Below, in pieces: positions 15,546 to 22,522 of a stretch of 47,323 nucleotides of DNA; the first letter of the stretch is position 1; each line of letters begins with the position of its first letter. Under the pieces are notes generated by a model, which was not told the DNA's origin, did not search any database, and worked only from the letters and a program-made list of their open reading frames with translations. The position numbers were made by a program, and so were the translations under genes. The stretch comes from Anaerolineaceae bacterium (lineage in GTDB: Bacteria; Chloroflexota; Anaerolineae; Anaerolineales; Villigracilaceae). The DNA lies in the NCBI GenBank assembly GCA_003598975.1, contig QZIJ01000067.1, forward strand, positions 1 through 47,323. The letters are read 5' to 3'.

Positions 15546-15602
15546 TGTTTTGCCTGAAATTATTCAATCAGGTTTTTACCTGCCTCAGCGGAGAGAGCTT
15601 CA

Positions 15603-16562
15603 ATGAAGAAAGAACAATTGCTTGACCTCTATCACCAGATGGTTCTGATCCGCCGCGTGGAAGAACGCGGCGCGGAGTTGTACCAGGCTGGCAAGATCGG
15701 CGGCTTCATGCACCTGTACATTGGACAGGAAGCCGTTTCAACGGGGTTGATCGCGGCGCGTGAACCGCGTGACCGCGTCATCACCGCCTATCGCGACCAC
15801 GGCGTGGCGCTCAACTGCGGACTTTCGGCGGACTCGGTCATGGCGGAATTGCTCGGCAAAGCGACGGGAACGTCGAAGGGCAAGGGCGGTTCGATGCACA
15901 TGGCGGACACTGAAAAGAACATGTGGGGCGGACATGCCATCGTCGGCGGGCATCTTCCCATCGCGGCGGGATTCGCGGTCGGCGACCAGTACGCCAAGAA
16001 CGACAACGTCACCATCTGCATGTTTGGCGACGGCGCGACCAACATCGGATATTTCCATGAAGCGTTGAATCTGGCAAAGACATGGGGATTGCGCGTGCTG
16101 TGGGTCTGCGAGAATAATCAATACGGAATGGGTACCGCGGTCAAGCGCGCTTCGGCGGTTGACGAGATCCGCCAGAAGGCCGAAGGCTACGGCATGAAGA
16201 ACGCCGAAGTGGACGGCATGGATGTGATGAAGGTCTACGAAGCATCGAAGGCGGCGATTGACTACGTCCGCAGGGAAGGTCAGCCCTACCTGCTCGAGAT
16301 CAACACCTATCGTTTCCGCGGCCATTCGATGGGCGATCCCGAACGCTATCGTAAGTCGGAAGAGGTCAAGAAGTGGCAGGAGAGCGATCCCATCGGCATT
16401 TTCAACAAGTACCTGCTCGAGAAGAAGATCGCCACCCGTAAGGCGTTGGATGAGATTGAAGCCCGCGTGGAAGAGGAAGTTGCGAAAGCAGTTGAGTTCG
16501 CAGAGACTTCGCCCGAGCCCGCACTGTCGGAATTGTTCGCGGATATTTACGCAGACAATTAA
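15603..16562 (+). CDS. pdhA: Pyruvate dehydrogenase E1 component alpha subunit
   Basis: The 319-residue subunit carries the thiamine-diphosphate/Mg motif GDGATNIG (residues 142-149) ending at ENNQYGMG, the HxxxG-like substrate loop GGSMHMAD, and the phosphorylation-loop equivalent YRFRGHSMGDPERYR. With the beta subunit it decarboxylates a 2-oxoacid and transfers the acyl group to lipoyl-E2. Pyruvate is the probable substrate by similarity, but the branched-chain or acetoin enzymes are close relatives. GGAGAGA precedes the ATG by about 8 nt. It is first in the operon pdhA-pdhB-pdhC; a 109-bp gap with a repeat element separates it from pdhB. Confidence 0.93.
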   Translation: MKKEQLLDLYHQMVLIRRVEERGAELYQAGKIGGFMHLYIGQEAVSTGLIAAREPRDRVITAYRDHGVALNCGLSADSVMAELLGKATGTSKGKGGSMHMADTEKNMWGGHAIVGGHLPIAAGFAVGDQYAKNDNVTICMFGDGATNIGYFHEALNLAKTWGLRVLWVCENNQYGMGTAVKRASAVDEIRQKAEGYGMKNAEVDGMDVMKVYEASKAAIDYVRREGQPYLLEINTYRFRGHSMGDPERYRKSEEVKKWQESDPIGIFNKYLLEKKIATRKALDEIEARVEEEVAKAVEFAETSPEPALSELFADIYADN

Positions 16563-16563
16563 A

Positions 16564-16654
16564 CACAAAGGACACGAAGCACACAAAGGAAAATCAAGGA
16601 AGATCATCTTGTTGCGCAAGTCAACAAACCTTGGTGACCTTAGTGTCCTTTGTG
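16564..16654. repeat. CACAAAGGACAC inverted-repeat element between pdhA and pdhB
   Basis: CACAAAGGACAC (16564-16575) and its exact complement GTGTCCTTTGTG (16643-16654) end a 91-bp segment that fills the pdhA-pdhB gap. Inner words (CACAAAGG repeated, CCTTGGTGACCTTAG) are variations of the same theme. Similar phrases recur between genes in many environmental bacteria. It resembles a small non-coding mobile or replicating repeat. Confidence 0.8.
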
Positions 16655-16671
16655 GTTAAAGGATTTTACAC

Positions 16672-17646
16672 ATGACCAAAATCACAATGCGCGAGGCGAT
16701 CTCGCAAGCGCTTATGGAAGAAATGGACCGCGACCCCGCTGTCTTCATCATGGGCGAGGAAGTCGGCGTGTGGGGCGGCACGTATGCTGTCACCAAAGGT
16801 TTTTTTGACAAGTACGGCGCGGACCGCGTGAAGGACACCCCTATCGCAGAAAACGCCATCATCGGTGGTGCGATCGGCGCGGCGATGGTGGGTCAACGCC
16901 CGATTGCGGAATTGATGACGATCAACTTTGCGTTTTCGGCGATGGACTACATCGTTAATCAGGCCGCGAAACTGCGCTATATGTTTGGCGGACAGTTCAT
17001 GCTTCCGCTGGTGATTCGCGCCGTCGGCGGCGGGGGACGTCAACTCGGCGCGACCCATTCACAGACTCCCGACGCGATCTTCGCACATTTCCCCGGACTG
17101 AAAGTCGTGTCGCCTGGGACGCCAGAAGACGCCAAGGGGCTTTTGAAGTCCGCCATCCGTTCGAATGACCCGATCCTGTTTATCGAGCACGCGACGATGT
17201 ACCAAGTCCGCGGTGAAGTTCCCGATGGCGAATATCTAATCCCAATTGGAAAATCAAAAGTGCAGCGCCCTGGCAAAGACCTGACCATCGTCACGTATTG
17301 CAAGGGCTTGGAACTTTCGATGAAAGCCGCTGACGAACTCGCGAAGGAAGGTATCGAAGCCGAGATCGTCGACCTGCGCACACTCCGTCCGCTGGATATG
17401 GAACCTGTTTTGGAATCCTTTAAGAAAACGAATCGCGCCATCGTTGTTGAAGAAGGTTGGAAGTCGTATGGCGTCGGCAGTGAAATTGTCAGCCGCATCT
17501 ACGAAGAAGCCTTTGACTACGTCGACGCACCAATCATCCGCGTCGCGCAAAAAGAAGTCCCGCTTCCGTACAACCGCACGCTCGAACAAGCCGCCCTCCC
17601 GCAAGTGCACGACATCGTCGCCGCGGCAAAGGAGGTTTTGAAGTAA
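16672..17646 (+). CDS. pdhB: Pyruvate dehydrogenase E1 component beta subunit
   Basis: The 324-residue subunit has typical E1-beta sequence: ALMEEMDRDPAVFIMGEEVG with the ThDP-contacting glutamates, PIAENAIIGGAIGAAMVGQRPI, AVGGGGRQLGATHSQ and the C-terminal transketolase domain IVDLRTLRPLDMEPVLESFKKTNRAIVVEEGW. It forms an alpha2-beta2 heterotetramer with pdhA. AAAGGA precedes the ATG. The stop codon overlaps the ATG of the E2 gene (TAATG), showing coupled translation. Confidence 0.95.
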   Translation: MTKITMREAISQALMEEMDRDPAVFIMGEEVGVWGGTYAVTKGFFDKYGADRVKDTPIAENAIIGGAIGAAMVGQRPIAELMTINFAFSAMDYIVNQAAKLRYMFGGQFMLPLVIRAVGGGGRQLGATHSQTPDAIFAHFPGLKVVSPGTPEDAKGLLKSAIRSNDPILFIEHATMYQVRGEVPDGEYLIPIGKSKVQRPGKDLTIVTYCKGLELSMKAADELAKEGIEAEIVDLRTLRPLDMEPVLESFKKTNRAIVVEEGWKSYGVGSEIVSRIYEEAFDYVDAPIIRVAQKEVPLPYNRTLEQAALPQVHDIVAAAKEVLK

Positions 17647-18887
17647 TGGCTGAAACCATCAACATGCCCAAACTCGGCTTTGACATGGCCGAGGGCCTGC
17701 TGGTCCGCTGGGTCAAGCAGGTTGGTGAGAACATCAACAAGGGCGACGTGCTGGCCGAGATCGAAACCGATAAAGCCACTGTGGAAGTGGAATCGTCCGC
17801 TAGTGGTGTCGTCTTGCAACACATCGTTGATGCTGGCACCAGCGTTCCCGTCAACGCGCCGATCGCTGTTGTAGGACAGGCTGGCGAAAAAGTGGATGCG
17901 CCCAAGGCTGCGCCGTCGAAGGTCGAAAGTCCAAAGGCGGACACTGCGCCTCAAACTCAGCCTGTAGCGGATTCTGTTTCTCCGGCTGTTTCCTCCCCAT
18001 CAACGGGTCCGGTCAAGGCCTCTCCTCTCGCGAAGAAAATTGCAAAAGACAACAACGTCAATCTCGCCGCTGTTCAAGGCACTGGCCCAGGCGGACGTGT
18101 TGTCCGCAAGGATGTTGAGTCTGCGCTTGCTTCTGGTCAAAAGTCGCAGGTCGAAGGTCGTCCGTCCGCACAACCCAATTACCAATTACCAATTACCAAT
18201 TACGAAGACAAAGTGGTTCCGACTACCAAACTTCGTCAGGCCATCGGACGCCGCCTTGTTGAATCCAAGACAACCATCCCGCATTTCTACGTTACGCACG
18301 AATACAAAATGGATGCGTTGATGGACATTCGCAAACAAGCGAATGCGTTTATGCCCGATACCGAAAAACTTTCGGTCAATGACTTTATTCTCAAAGCCGT
18401 GGCGCTTTCGCTTCGTCAATTCCCGAATCTCAACGCGACGATCAAGGGCAATGAGGTGATCCAATTCGGTCACGTAAACGTCGGCGTCGCAGTGACTGTC
18501 CCCGGCGGACTCATGACCGTCGTTGTCAAAGACACCGACCAGAAAACCCTGCGCCAGATCTCGGGGGAGGTTAAGGCGATGGCTGGACGCGCGCGTGAAG
18601 GCAAGGTCAAGCCGAATGACATCGAAGGCTCGACGTTCTCCACGTCGAATCTTGGGATGTACGATGTGGAGGAATTCATCGCCATTGTCAATCCGCCTGA
18701 GGCCGCGATTTTGGCGATTGGTTCCGCGAAGGAAACGCCCGTCGTCGAGAATGGACAAATCGAAGTCGGCTCGCGGATGAAAGCGACCATCTCGGTTGAC
18801 CACAGAATCAGCGATGGGGCGGAGGCCGCACAGTTCATGCAACAACTGGCGGAGTTCCTGGAAAATCCGGTGAGGATGCTGGTGTGA
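17646..18887 (+). CDS. pdhC: Dihydrolipoamide acetyltransferase (E2) of 2-oxoacid dehydrogenase complex
   Basis: The 413-residue protein has a single N-terminal lipoyl domain with lipoyl-lysine K43 in EIETDKATVEVES, a Pro/Ser/Thr/Val-rich linker, a peripheral-subunit-binding domain (ASPLAKKIAKDNNVNLA..GTGPGGRVVRKDV, about residues 117-155), and a catalytic domain ending DHRISDG with H386 and D390. It transfers the acyl group from E1 to CoA and forms the complex core. No E3 gene is in the window. The linkers contain three heptanucleotide arrays (17915-17935, 18141-18161, 18175-18202), the last giving the peptide NYQLPITNY. A terminator follows. A second, truncated copy of its 3' end lies at 22399-22476. 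Confidence 0.95.
   Translation: MAETINMPKLGFDMAEGLLVRWVKQVGENINKGDVLAEIETDKATVEVESSASGVVLQHIVDAGTSVPVNAPIAVVGQAGEKVDAPKAAPSKVESPKADTAPQTQPVADSVSPAVSSPSTGPVKASPLAKKIAKDNNVNLAAVQGTGPGGRVVRKDVESALASGQKSQVEGRPSAQPNYQLPITNYEDKVVPTTKLRQAIGRRLVESKTTIPHFYVTHEYKMDALMDIRKQANAFMPDTEKLSVNDFILKAVALSLRQFPNLNATIKGNEVIQFGHVNVGVAVTVPGGLMTVVVKDTDQKTLRQISGEVKAMAGRAREGKVKPNDIEGSTFSTSNLGMYDVEEFIAIVNPPEAAILAIGSAKETPVVENGQIEVGSRMKATISVDHRISDGAEAAQFMQQLAEFLENPVRMLV
17915..17935 (+). repeat. Heptamer array GTCGAAR x3 in E2 linker
   Basis: Three 7-base units, GTCGAAG, GTCGAAA and GTCCAAA, lie in the linker between lipoyl and subunit-binding domains and encode part of APSKVESPKAD. Confidence 0.7.
18141..18161 (+). repeat. 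Heptamer array ARGTCGN x3 in E2 linker
   Basis: Units AAGTCGC, AGGTCGA and AGGTCGT lie just after the subunit-binding domain. They use the same GTCGAAG-like word as the array at 17915. Confidence 0.7.
18175..18202 (+). repeat. Heptamer array CCAATTA x4 in E2 linker
   Basis: Four perfect tandem CCAATTA units encode the peptide PNYQLPITNY before the catalytic domain. The same unit and nearly the same peptide occur in hemW at 27010-27044. Confidence 0.92.
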
Positions 18888-18895
18888 AAAAAGCA

Positions 18896-18932
18896 GAACT
18901 CGGAAGTCCCGCAGACTTCCGAGTTCTTTTTG
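18896..18932 (+). terminator. Terminator of the pdh operon
   Basis: AGAACTCGGAAGTC and its exact complement form a 14-bp stem with a 5-base loop, followed by TTTT. It starts 9 bp after the E2 stop. Confidence 0.93.
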
Positions 18933-18985
18933 AGTTGCTGTCTATGCACTATGAAATGAAAACCATGGACAAAAATCAGCCGGTT

Positions 18986-20752
18986 TTACGGTTCCGGGAA
19001 AACATCCTGTGGGGTGCCGTCCAGCATCGAATTTATGTGCGAGAAGCGCCAACTCATTTTTGCCGGGTCGAGCGTTACACCCGCTTCTTTGGCAATCGCT
19101 TGCAAATCTGCCCACGAAGCCGACATGACCACCCGTCCCTGCGGGTCAAACGTCACTGTGAACAATTCTTTTGGAAACGAAATCTTTTCCCCGCTGGCGT
19201 TCCTGAAGCTGCACGCTTCTTTCTCATAATAGGTACAGAACACTTCAAAGCCCAATCCCTGCGCGGCCAGAATATCGCCAGTGGCACCGGTGGCGGGGTT
19301 GCCATCCATGTCAAGCACGACCTGCCAGCCCATACCGGTGAGCATTTCCTCCGTCAGCGGCCAGGGTTGGAAGGGGCCTGCCAGCCGGACTTCAAACGTC
19401 AGCCTGCCGGGCATTGCGCCGGTATAGACTCCGAAGCGTTCACCCAATTGAATGGGTGTGACGGTCTCCGCCGCGGCAGGCGTGCCATCCGATGCGATGA
19501 CAGACAGGGCGACGGTCGCGCCATCATTGGGACCTGACAATTTGACGGTCTTCCCGTTGCCGCTGACCTCCGCCTCGCCTCGTGCCACCCAGATGGCTGT
19601 CTCGCTGTTTTTGAAATTGGATACTACGCCTGACCATGCTCCCGCCAAACTCACGCTGAAATTTTTCCCGTTAATCTGGAGCGGCTCCGCCGTCCACGCG
19701 CCGGGATGGAAGACCTGGAAACCGTCCGGGCCTGTCCCCTCCAACAGGCTGATGACCGGGTTGCCTGCTTTGTTCACATCTTCGATGGCAATTGAAAACG
19801 CACTGTTTCCAAAGTCAATCTGACCGGGAGGCAGGGGCATCCCATCCAGCCCGGGATAAGATGTACCGCCGGGCAGGGTGTACGTGAAAGTTGTGCTGGA
19901 CAAGGTTTGGATCAGCACCGGCGCATCATTGGACTCAGCCTGTGCCAGTTTCGCCAGTTTGGGCGGGTGTGGCGCAAAGATGACCTTGCGGGATAAACCC
20001 TCCCGCCAGGAGTGGAGCGGGTAACTATCCAGCCAGGGCATGACCCAGAGAATGTCATCATAAGGCGCGGCGTTGGTGGCAGGCTGACCGGGATTCATGT
20101 GTTGTTGCACATCGCCAGTGGCGTCCTGCGTGTATGGGGGCAGGTTGGCCGGGTTGGGCAATGGGCGAACATCGAAAAGACAATCAAGGCTGCCAGTGCG
20201 TTGAATATACAAATAGTGGTCGTATAAGTCTTTGGCTTCTTCTTCGCTATAGCCTGCTTCAAAAGCGAGAAAGAAGAATAGAGAAGCTTCTTCTGAATCA
20301 TAGGGAGTAAACAGAAGCGGTACATCGCCGCTTTCACGTGTAAACGTTCCTGTCATCGGATTTCCACCCGCGTACGTCAATTGAGATTGATTATCAAAAG
20401 ACTTGTCCGGGATGGTGGTTTGGGCGTCCCAAATTCCTATTTGACCGTTTGGCAGGAACGTCGCGAATAAGTCAACCTGTGGACACCCATCAGCGGGCGG
20501 TTCAGGGACTTGTTGCGCCTCGTCAGGGATATTCGGTTCGGGGTCGCAGGCATCGCCTATTCCATCATCATCGGCGTCTGCCTGATCGGGATTAGCCACA
20601 TCAGGGCAGTTATCATCCATGCTGATAATGCCATCCTTATCGTTGTCCCCGGTAATCCCCCACCCGGTTTCCTGCTCGCAGCCGGTGAGCAGGATTGTGC
20701 CTGCCAGCAAAAAGAGCAGAATGAAGATTGAGTTGATACGAATGTGTTTCAT
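18986..20752 (-). CDS. Large lipoprotein with thrombospondin type-3-like calcium repeats
   Basis: The 588-residue product begins with a lipoprotein signal (MKHIRINSIFILLFLLAG..LLTGC, lipidated Cys about residue 24). Directly after it come Asp-rich repeats (DNDKDGIISMDDNCP, DADDDGIGDACD) typical of thrombospondin type-3 calcium-binding linkers. The remaining ~500 residues are unrecognised and look beta-rich and extracellular. GGAG precedes the ATG at 20752. It is the last gene of TetR-CPBP-lipoprotein; the CPBP stop is 22 bp upstream. Base composition looks more AT-rich than the neighbours, especially near 20200-20350, which suggests recent acquisition. Confidence 0.8.
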   Translation of the reverse strand: MKHIRINSIFILLFLLAGTILLTGCEQETGWGITGDNDKDGIISMDDNCPDVANPDQADADDDGIGDACDPEPNIPDEAQQVPEPPADGCPQVDLFATFLPNGQIGIWDAQTTIPDKSFDNQSQLTYAGGNPMTGTFTRESGDVPLLFTPYDSEEASLFFFLAFEAGYSEEEAKDLYDHYLYIQRTGSLDCLFDVRPLPNPANLPPYTQDATGDVQQHMNPGQPATNAAPYDDILWVMPWLDSYPLHSWREGLSRKVIFAPHPPKLAKLAQAESNDAPVLIQTLSSTTFTYTLPGGTSYPGLDGMPLPPGQIDFGNSAFSIAIEDVNKAGNPVISLLEGTGPDGFQVFHPGAWTAEPLQINGKNFSVSLAGAWSGVVSNFKNSETAIWVARGEAEVSGNGKTVKLSGPNDGATVALSVIASDGTPAAAETVTPIQLGERFGVYTGAMPGRLTFEVRLAGPFQPWPLTEEMLTGMGWQVVLDMDGNPATGATGDILAAQGLGFEVFCTYYEKEACSFRNASGEKISFPKELFTVTFDPQGRVVMSASWADLQAIAKEAGVTLDPAKMSWRFSHINSMLDGTPQDVFPEP

Positions 20753-20774
20753 GTTTGTCTCCGTATGTACTGAA

Positions 20775-21635
20775 TCAGATTGTGGCGCGTTTGAAGACGC
20801 GATAGACGAGGAAAATAAGAATGAGCAGGAACGCAAGCATCACAACTCCCGCCGACCCCGTGACAAGCGAATTCCCAGTGGGGACGACTTCGGGCGCGGT
20901 CAAGCCGTCGCCGTAGGAGTTGATGAAGCCGTGAAACAAACTGGCAAGCGCGATACTGCCAGCGGTCGCTTTGTAGAACCAAGTGAAGGGGAAGGAGAGC
21001 GCGATCACCACCAGCGTGAATAGCGGGATGGTAATCAGCGGACTTTGCCCCGGATAGTTCAACCCGATGAGGAGCAGGGGCAAATGCCAGAACGCCCAGA
21101 TGACGCCGACGAGGATTGTCCCTTTGATTTCGCCAAGCGCGAGCGCGCGTGGCAACAGATAGCCGCGCCAGCCGTATTCTTCGCCAATGATGAATATCGA
21201 AATGATGATCGCACCGATGAGCAGTTCGATGCCGAGGTAGGCGCCGAAGGGCATGTCTGTCCGTGTCCATGCGAAGCGCCCCAGACCTGTCAGATGGTTG
21301 AAAACTGCCAGGATAACGAAGAACAGGATCGGGGTCAGGAAAGAGGCGAGGTACCACTTGAATGGCCGCTTCCAGCCCATCGAGCCGCGCAGTCCCTCAC
21401 GGCTGACGAAGAGTCGCATGATCAGCGCCGCGAGGAGCGGACCGAAGTCGCCAATGGCGATCATCATCTGCGCGGACTGGGCTTCGTTGGCGCTCATCTG
21501 CGAGAGGTTGGAGAAGGTTTGCGTGCCTGAAAATATCAGCGCGCCCCACCATGCCCAACTGAAGGCATAGGCGAGGGCGGTGAAAATGACAATCTCGCGG
21601 CGCTTGAACGGAACGATCAAGGTTTGACTTTGCAC
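20775..21635 (-). CDS. CPBP family intramembrane metalloprotease
   Basis: The 286-residue polytopic protein has the CPBP motifs GEEYGWRGYLLPRAL (EE..WRG), GVIWAFWHLPLLLIG and LFHGFINSYGD, so the glutamate/histidine metal site of Rce1-like proteases is intact. About eight hydrophobic helices are visible. I chose a GTG start at 21635, which has AAGGAGG at proper spacing and precedes QSQTLIVPFKRREI; the reading frame continues further upstream into the TetR gene, but that part is a shadow. The gene lies between the TetR gene and the TSP3 lipoprotein, which may be its regulator and substrate or partner. Confidence 0.86.
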   Translation of the reverse strand: MQSQTLIVPFKRREIVIFTALAYAFSWAWWGALIFSGTQTFSNLSQMSANEAQSAQMMIAIGDFGPLLAALIMRLFVSREGLRGSMGWKRPFKWYLASFLTPILFFVILAVFNHLTGLGRFAWTRTDMPFGAYLGIELLIGAIIISIFIIGEEYGWRGYLLPRALALGEIKGTILVGVIWAFWHLPLLLIGLNYPGQSPLITIPLFTLVVIALSFPFTWFYKATAGSIALASLFHGFINSYGDGLTAPEVVPTGNSLVTGSAGVVMLAFLLILIFLVYRVFKRATI

Positions 21636-21675
21636 ATCTGCCTCCTTTGGCAATACACAGTTTTGGCTTTCTAGG

Positions 21676-22284
21676 TCAAGAGGTGTTGGAGCGTGTAACG
21701 GAAAGCCCATTGAAAAGCATGTCGAATGCCTGATGCAAAACAACGGAAAGATTGAGCGGCCGGGAAGTAAAAGCCATATTTTGCATGAAGCCATCGAAGA
21801 TGGACTGGAACGCAAAGGCAGCCGCGTCGGTATCAACCGAGCGCAGTTCGCCGTTTTGGATCCCCTGCTGGAGGAGGTTGGCAACGATTTTCTGGTAGCG
21901 CTGGTTGTAGTCTTGCAACACCGTGCGGACGCGCGGTTCGTAACGGGCGAGGTGATACATTTCCCCGTAGAGGGTGAGCAGGGACGCATCCTGTTTTTCC
22001 AGAACGCGCAGGAAGGAACTTTCCAGCCGCTCGCGGCACGTTCCCGGAGCGGACAGCAGATCATTCGAGTTGCTCAGGCTGGGTTCGAGAAAGAGTTCCA
22101 TCAGGGCGAGTGTGATATCCAGCTTGCCGGGAAAATAGCGATACAAATTGCCTACGCTAAGGCTGGCTTGTTTGGCAATATCCTCCATGCGTGCGGCAGT
22201 GAAACCTTTTTGAAGAAAAACTTGCATAGCCGCCAGCAGGATTTGTGGTTTGCGTTCTGCGCTGACATTGGGTCGGGGGGACAT
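21676..22284 (-). CDS. TetR family transcriptional regulator
   Basis: The 202-residue protein has an N-terminal TetR helix-turn-helix: ILLAAMQVFLQKGFTAARMEDIAKQASLSVGNLYRYFPGKLDI, followed by an all-helical ligand-binding domain. The ATG at 22284 is favoured because an upstream in-frame ATG (22323) lies inside the dyad 22306-22325, which I take as its operator. It is first in a three-gene minus-strand unit with the CPBP protease and the TSP3 lipoprotein, so it probably represses its own operon until a ligand binds. The ligand is unknown. Confidence 0.92.
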   Translation of the reverse strand: MSPRPNVSAERKPQILLAAMQVFLQKGFTAARMEDIAKQASLSVGNLYRYFPGKLDITLALMELFLEPSLSNSNDLLSAPGTCRERLESSFLRVLEKQDASLLTLYGEMYHLARYEPRVRTVLQDYNQRYQKIVANLLQQGIQNGELRSVDTDAAAFAFQSIFDGFMQNMAFTSRPLNLSVVLHQAFDMLFNGLSVTRSNTS

Positions 22285-22305
22285 GGTTGGGCTGGGTTGA
22301 AAGTA

Positions 22306-22325
22306 AAATGAACGATTATTCATTT
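22306..22325. promoter_or_regulatory. Putative TetR operator
   Basis: AAATGAA and TTCATTT are perfect 7-base arms around a 6-base centre (CGATTA). The dyad sits immediately downstream of the -10 of the TetR promoter, where repressor binding would block transcription. Confidence 0.65.
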
Positions 22326-22328
22326 ATT

Positions 22329-22357
22329 ATTATATTGCAGGAAATCCACGTGGTCAA
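22329..22357 (-). promoter_or_regulatory. Promoter of the TetR-CPBP-lipoprotein operon
   Basis: On the minus strand TTGACC (22352-22357) and TATAAT (22329-22334) are separated by exactly 17 bp. The expected start falls in the dyad at 22306-22325. Confidence 0.8.
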
Positions 22358-22398
22358 TGGCGAAAAGTCGATTGGCTATAAGGGACCATCTTTGAGTC

Positions 22399-22476
22399 AG
22401 CGACGGGGCGGAGGCGGCGCAGTTCATGCAGAAACTGGCAGAGTTCCTAGAGAATCCTGTCAGGATGTTGGTGTAA
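22399..22476 (+). pseudogene. Remnant of a second E2 gene (last 25 codons)
   Basis: This segment encodes SDGAEAAQFMQKLAEFLENP then VRMLV and a stop. It matches the final 25 residues of the E2 protein at 18811-18887 with one amino-acid change (Q to K). At the DNA level ten codons plus the stop differ synonymously. Weak homology reaches back to about 22384, where the catalytic His segment is deleted. No start, promoter or upstream E2 sequence remains. A hairpin similar to the pdh terminator follows. Confidence 0.92.
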
Positions 22477-22484
22477 AAAAACTG

Positions 22485-22517
22485 AGAACTCCGCGTTTTT
22501 CAAAAACTCGGAGTTCT
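22485..22517. terminator. Hairpin after the E2 remnant
   Basis: AGAACTCCG (22485-22493) pairs with CGGAGTTCT (22509-22517), with an inner GTTTTT/AAAAAC stem. It lies between the remnant and the 3' end of the beta-helix lipoprotein gene, and resembles the pdh terminator in its outer arm. Confidence 0.7.
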
Positions 22518-22522
22518 GCTAT

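Noticed and set aside
18141-18202. CRISPR array
   Set aside because: The unit is 7 bases and tandem without spacers; no cas genes are in the window.
21636-22064. N-terminal extension of the CPBP protease frame over the TetR gene
   Set aside because: It overlaps a well-supported TetR gene on the same strand in another frame, and a GTG with AAGGAGG at 21635 explains the true start.
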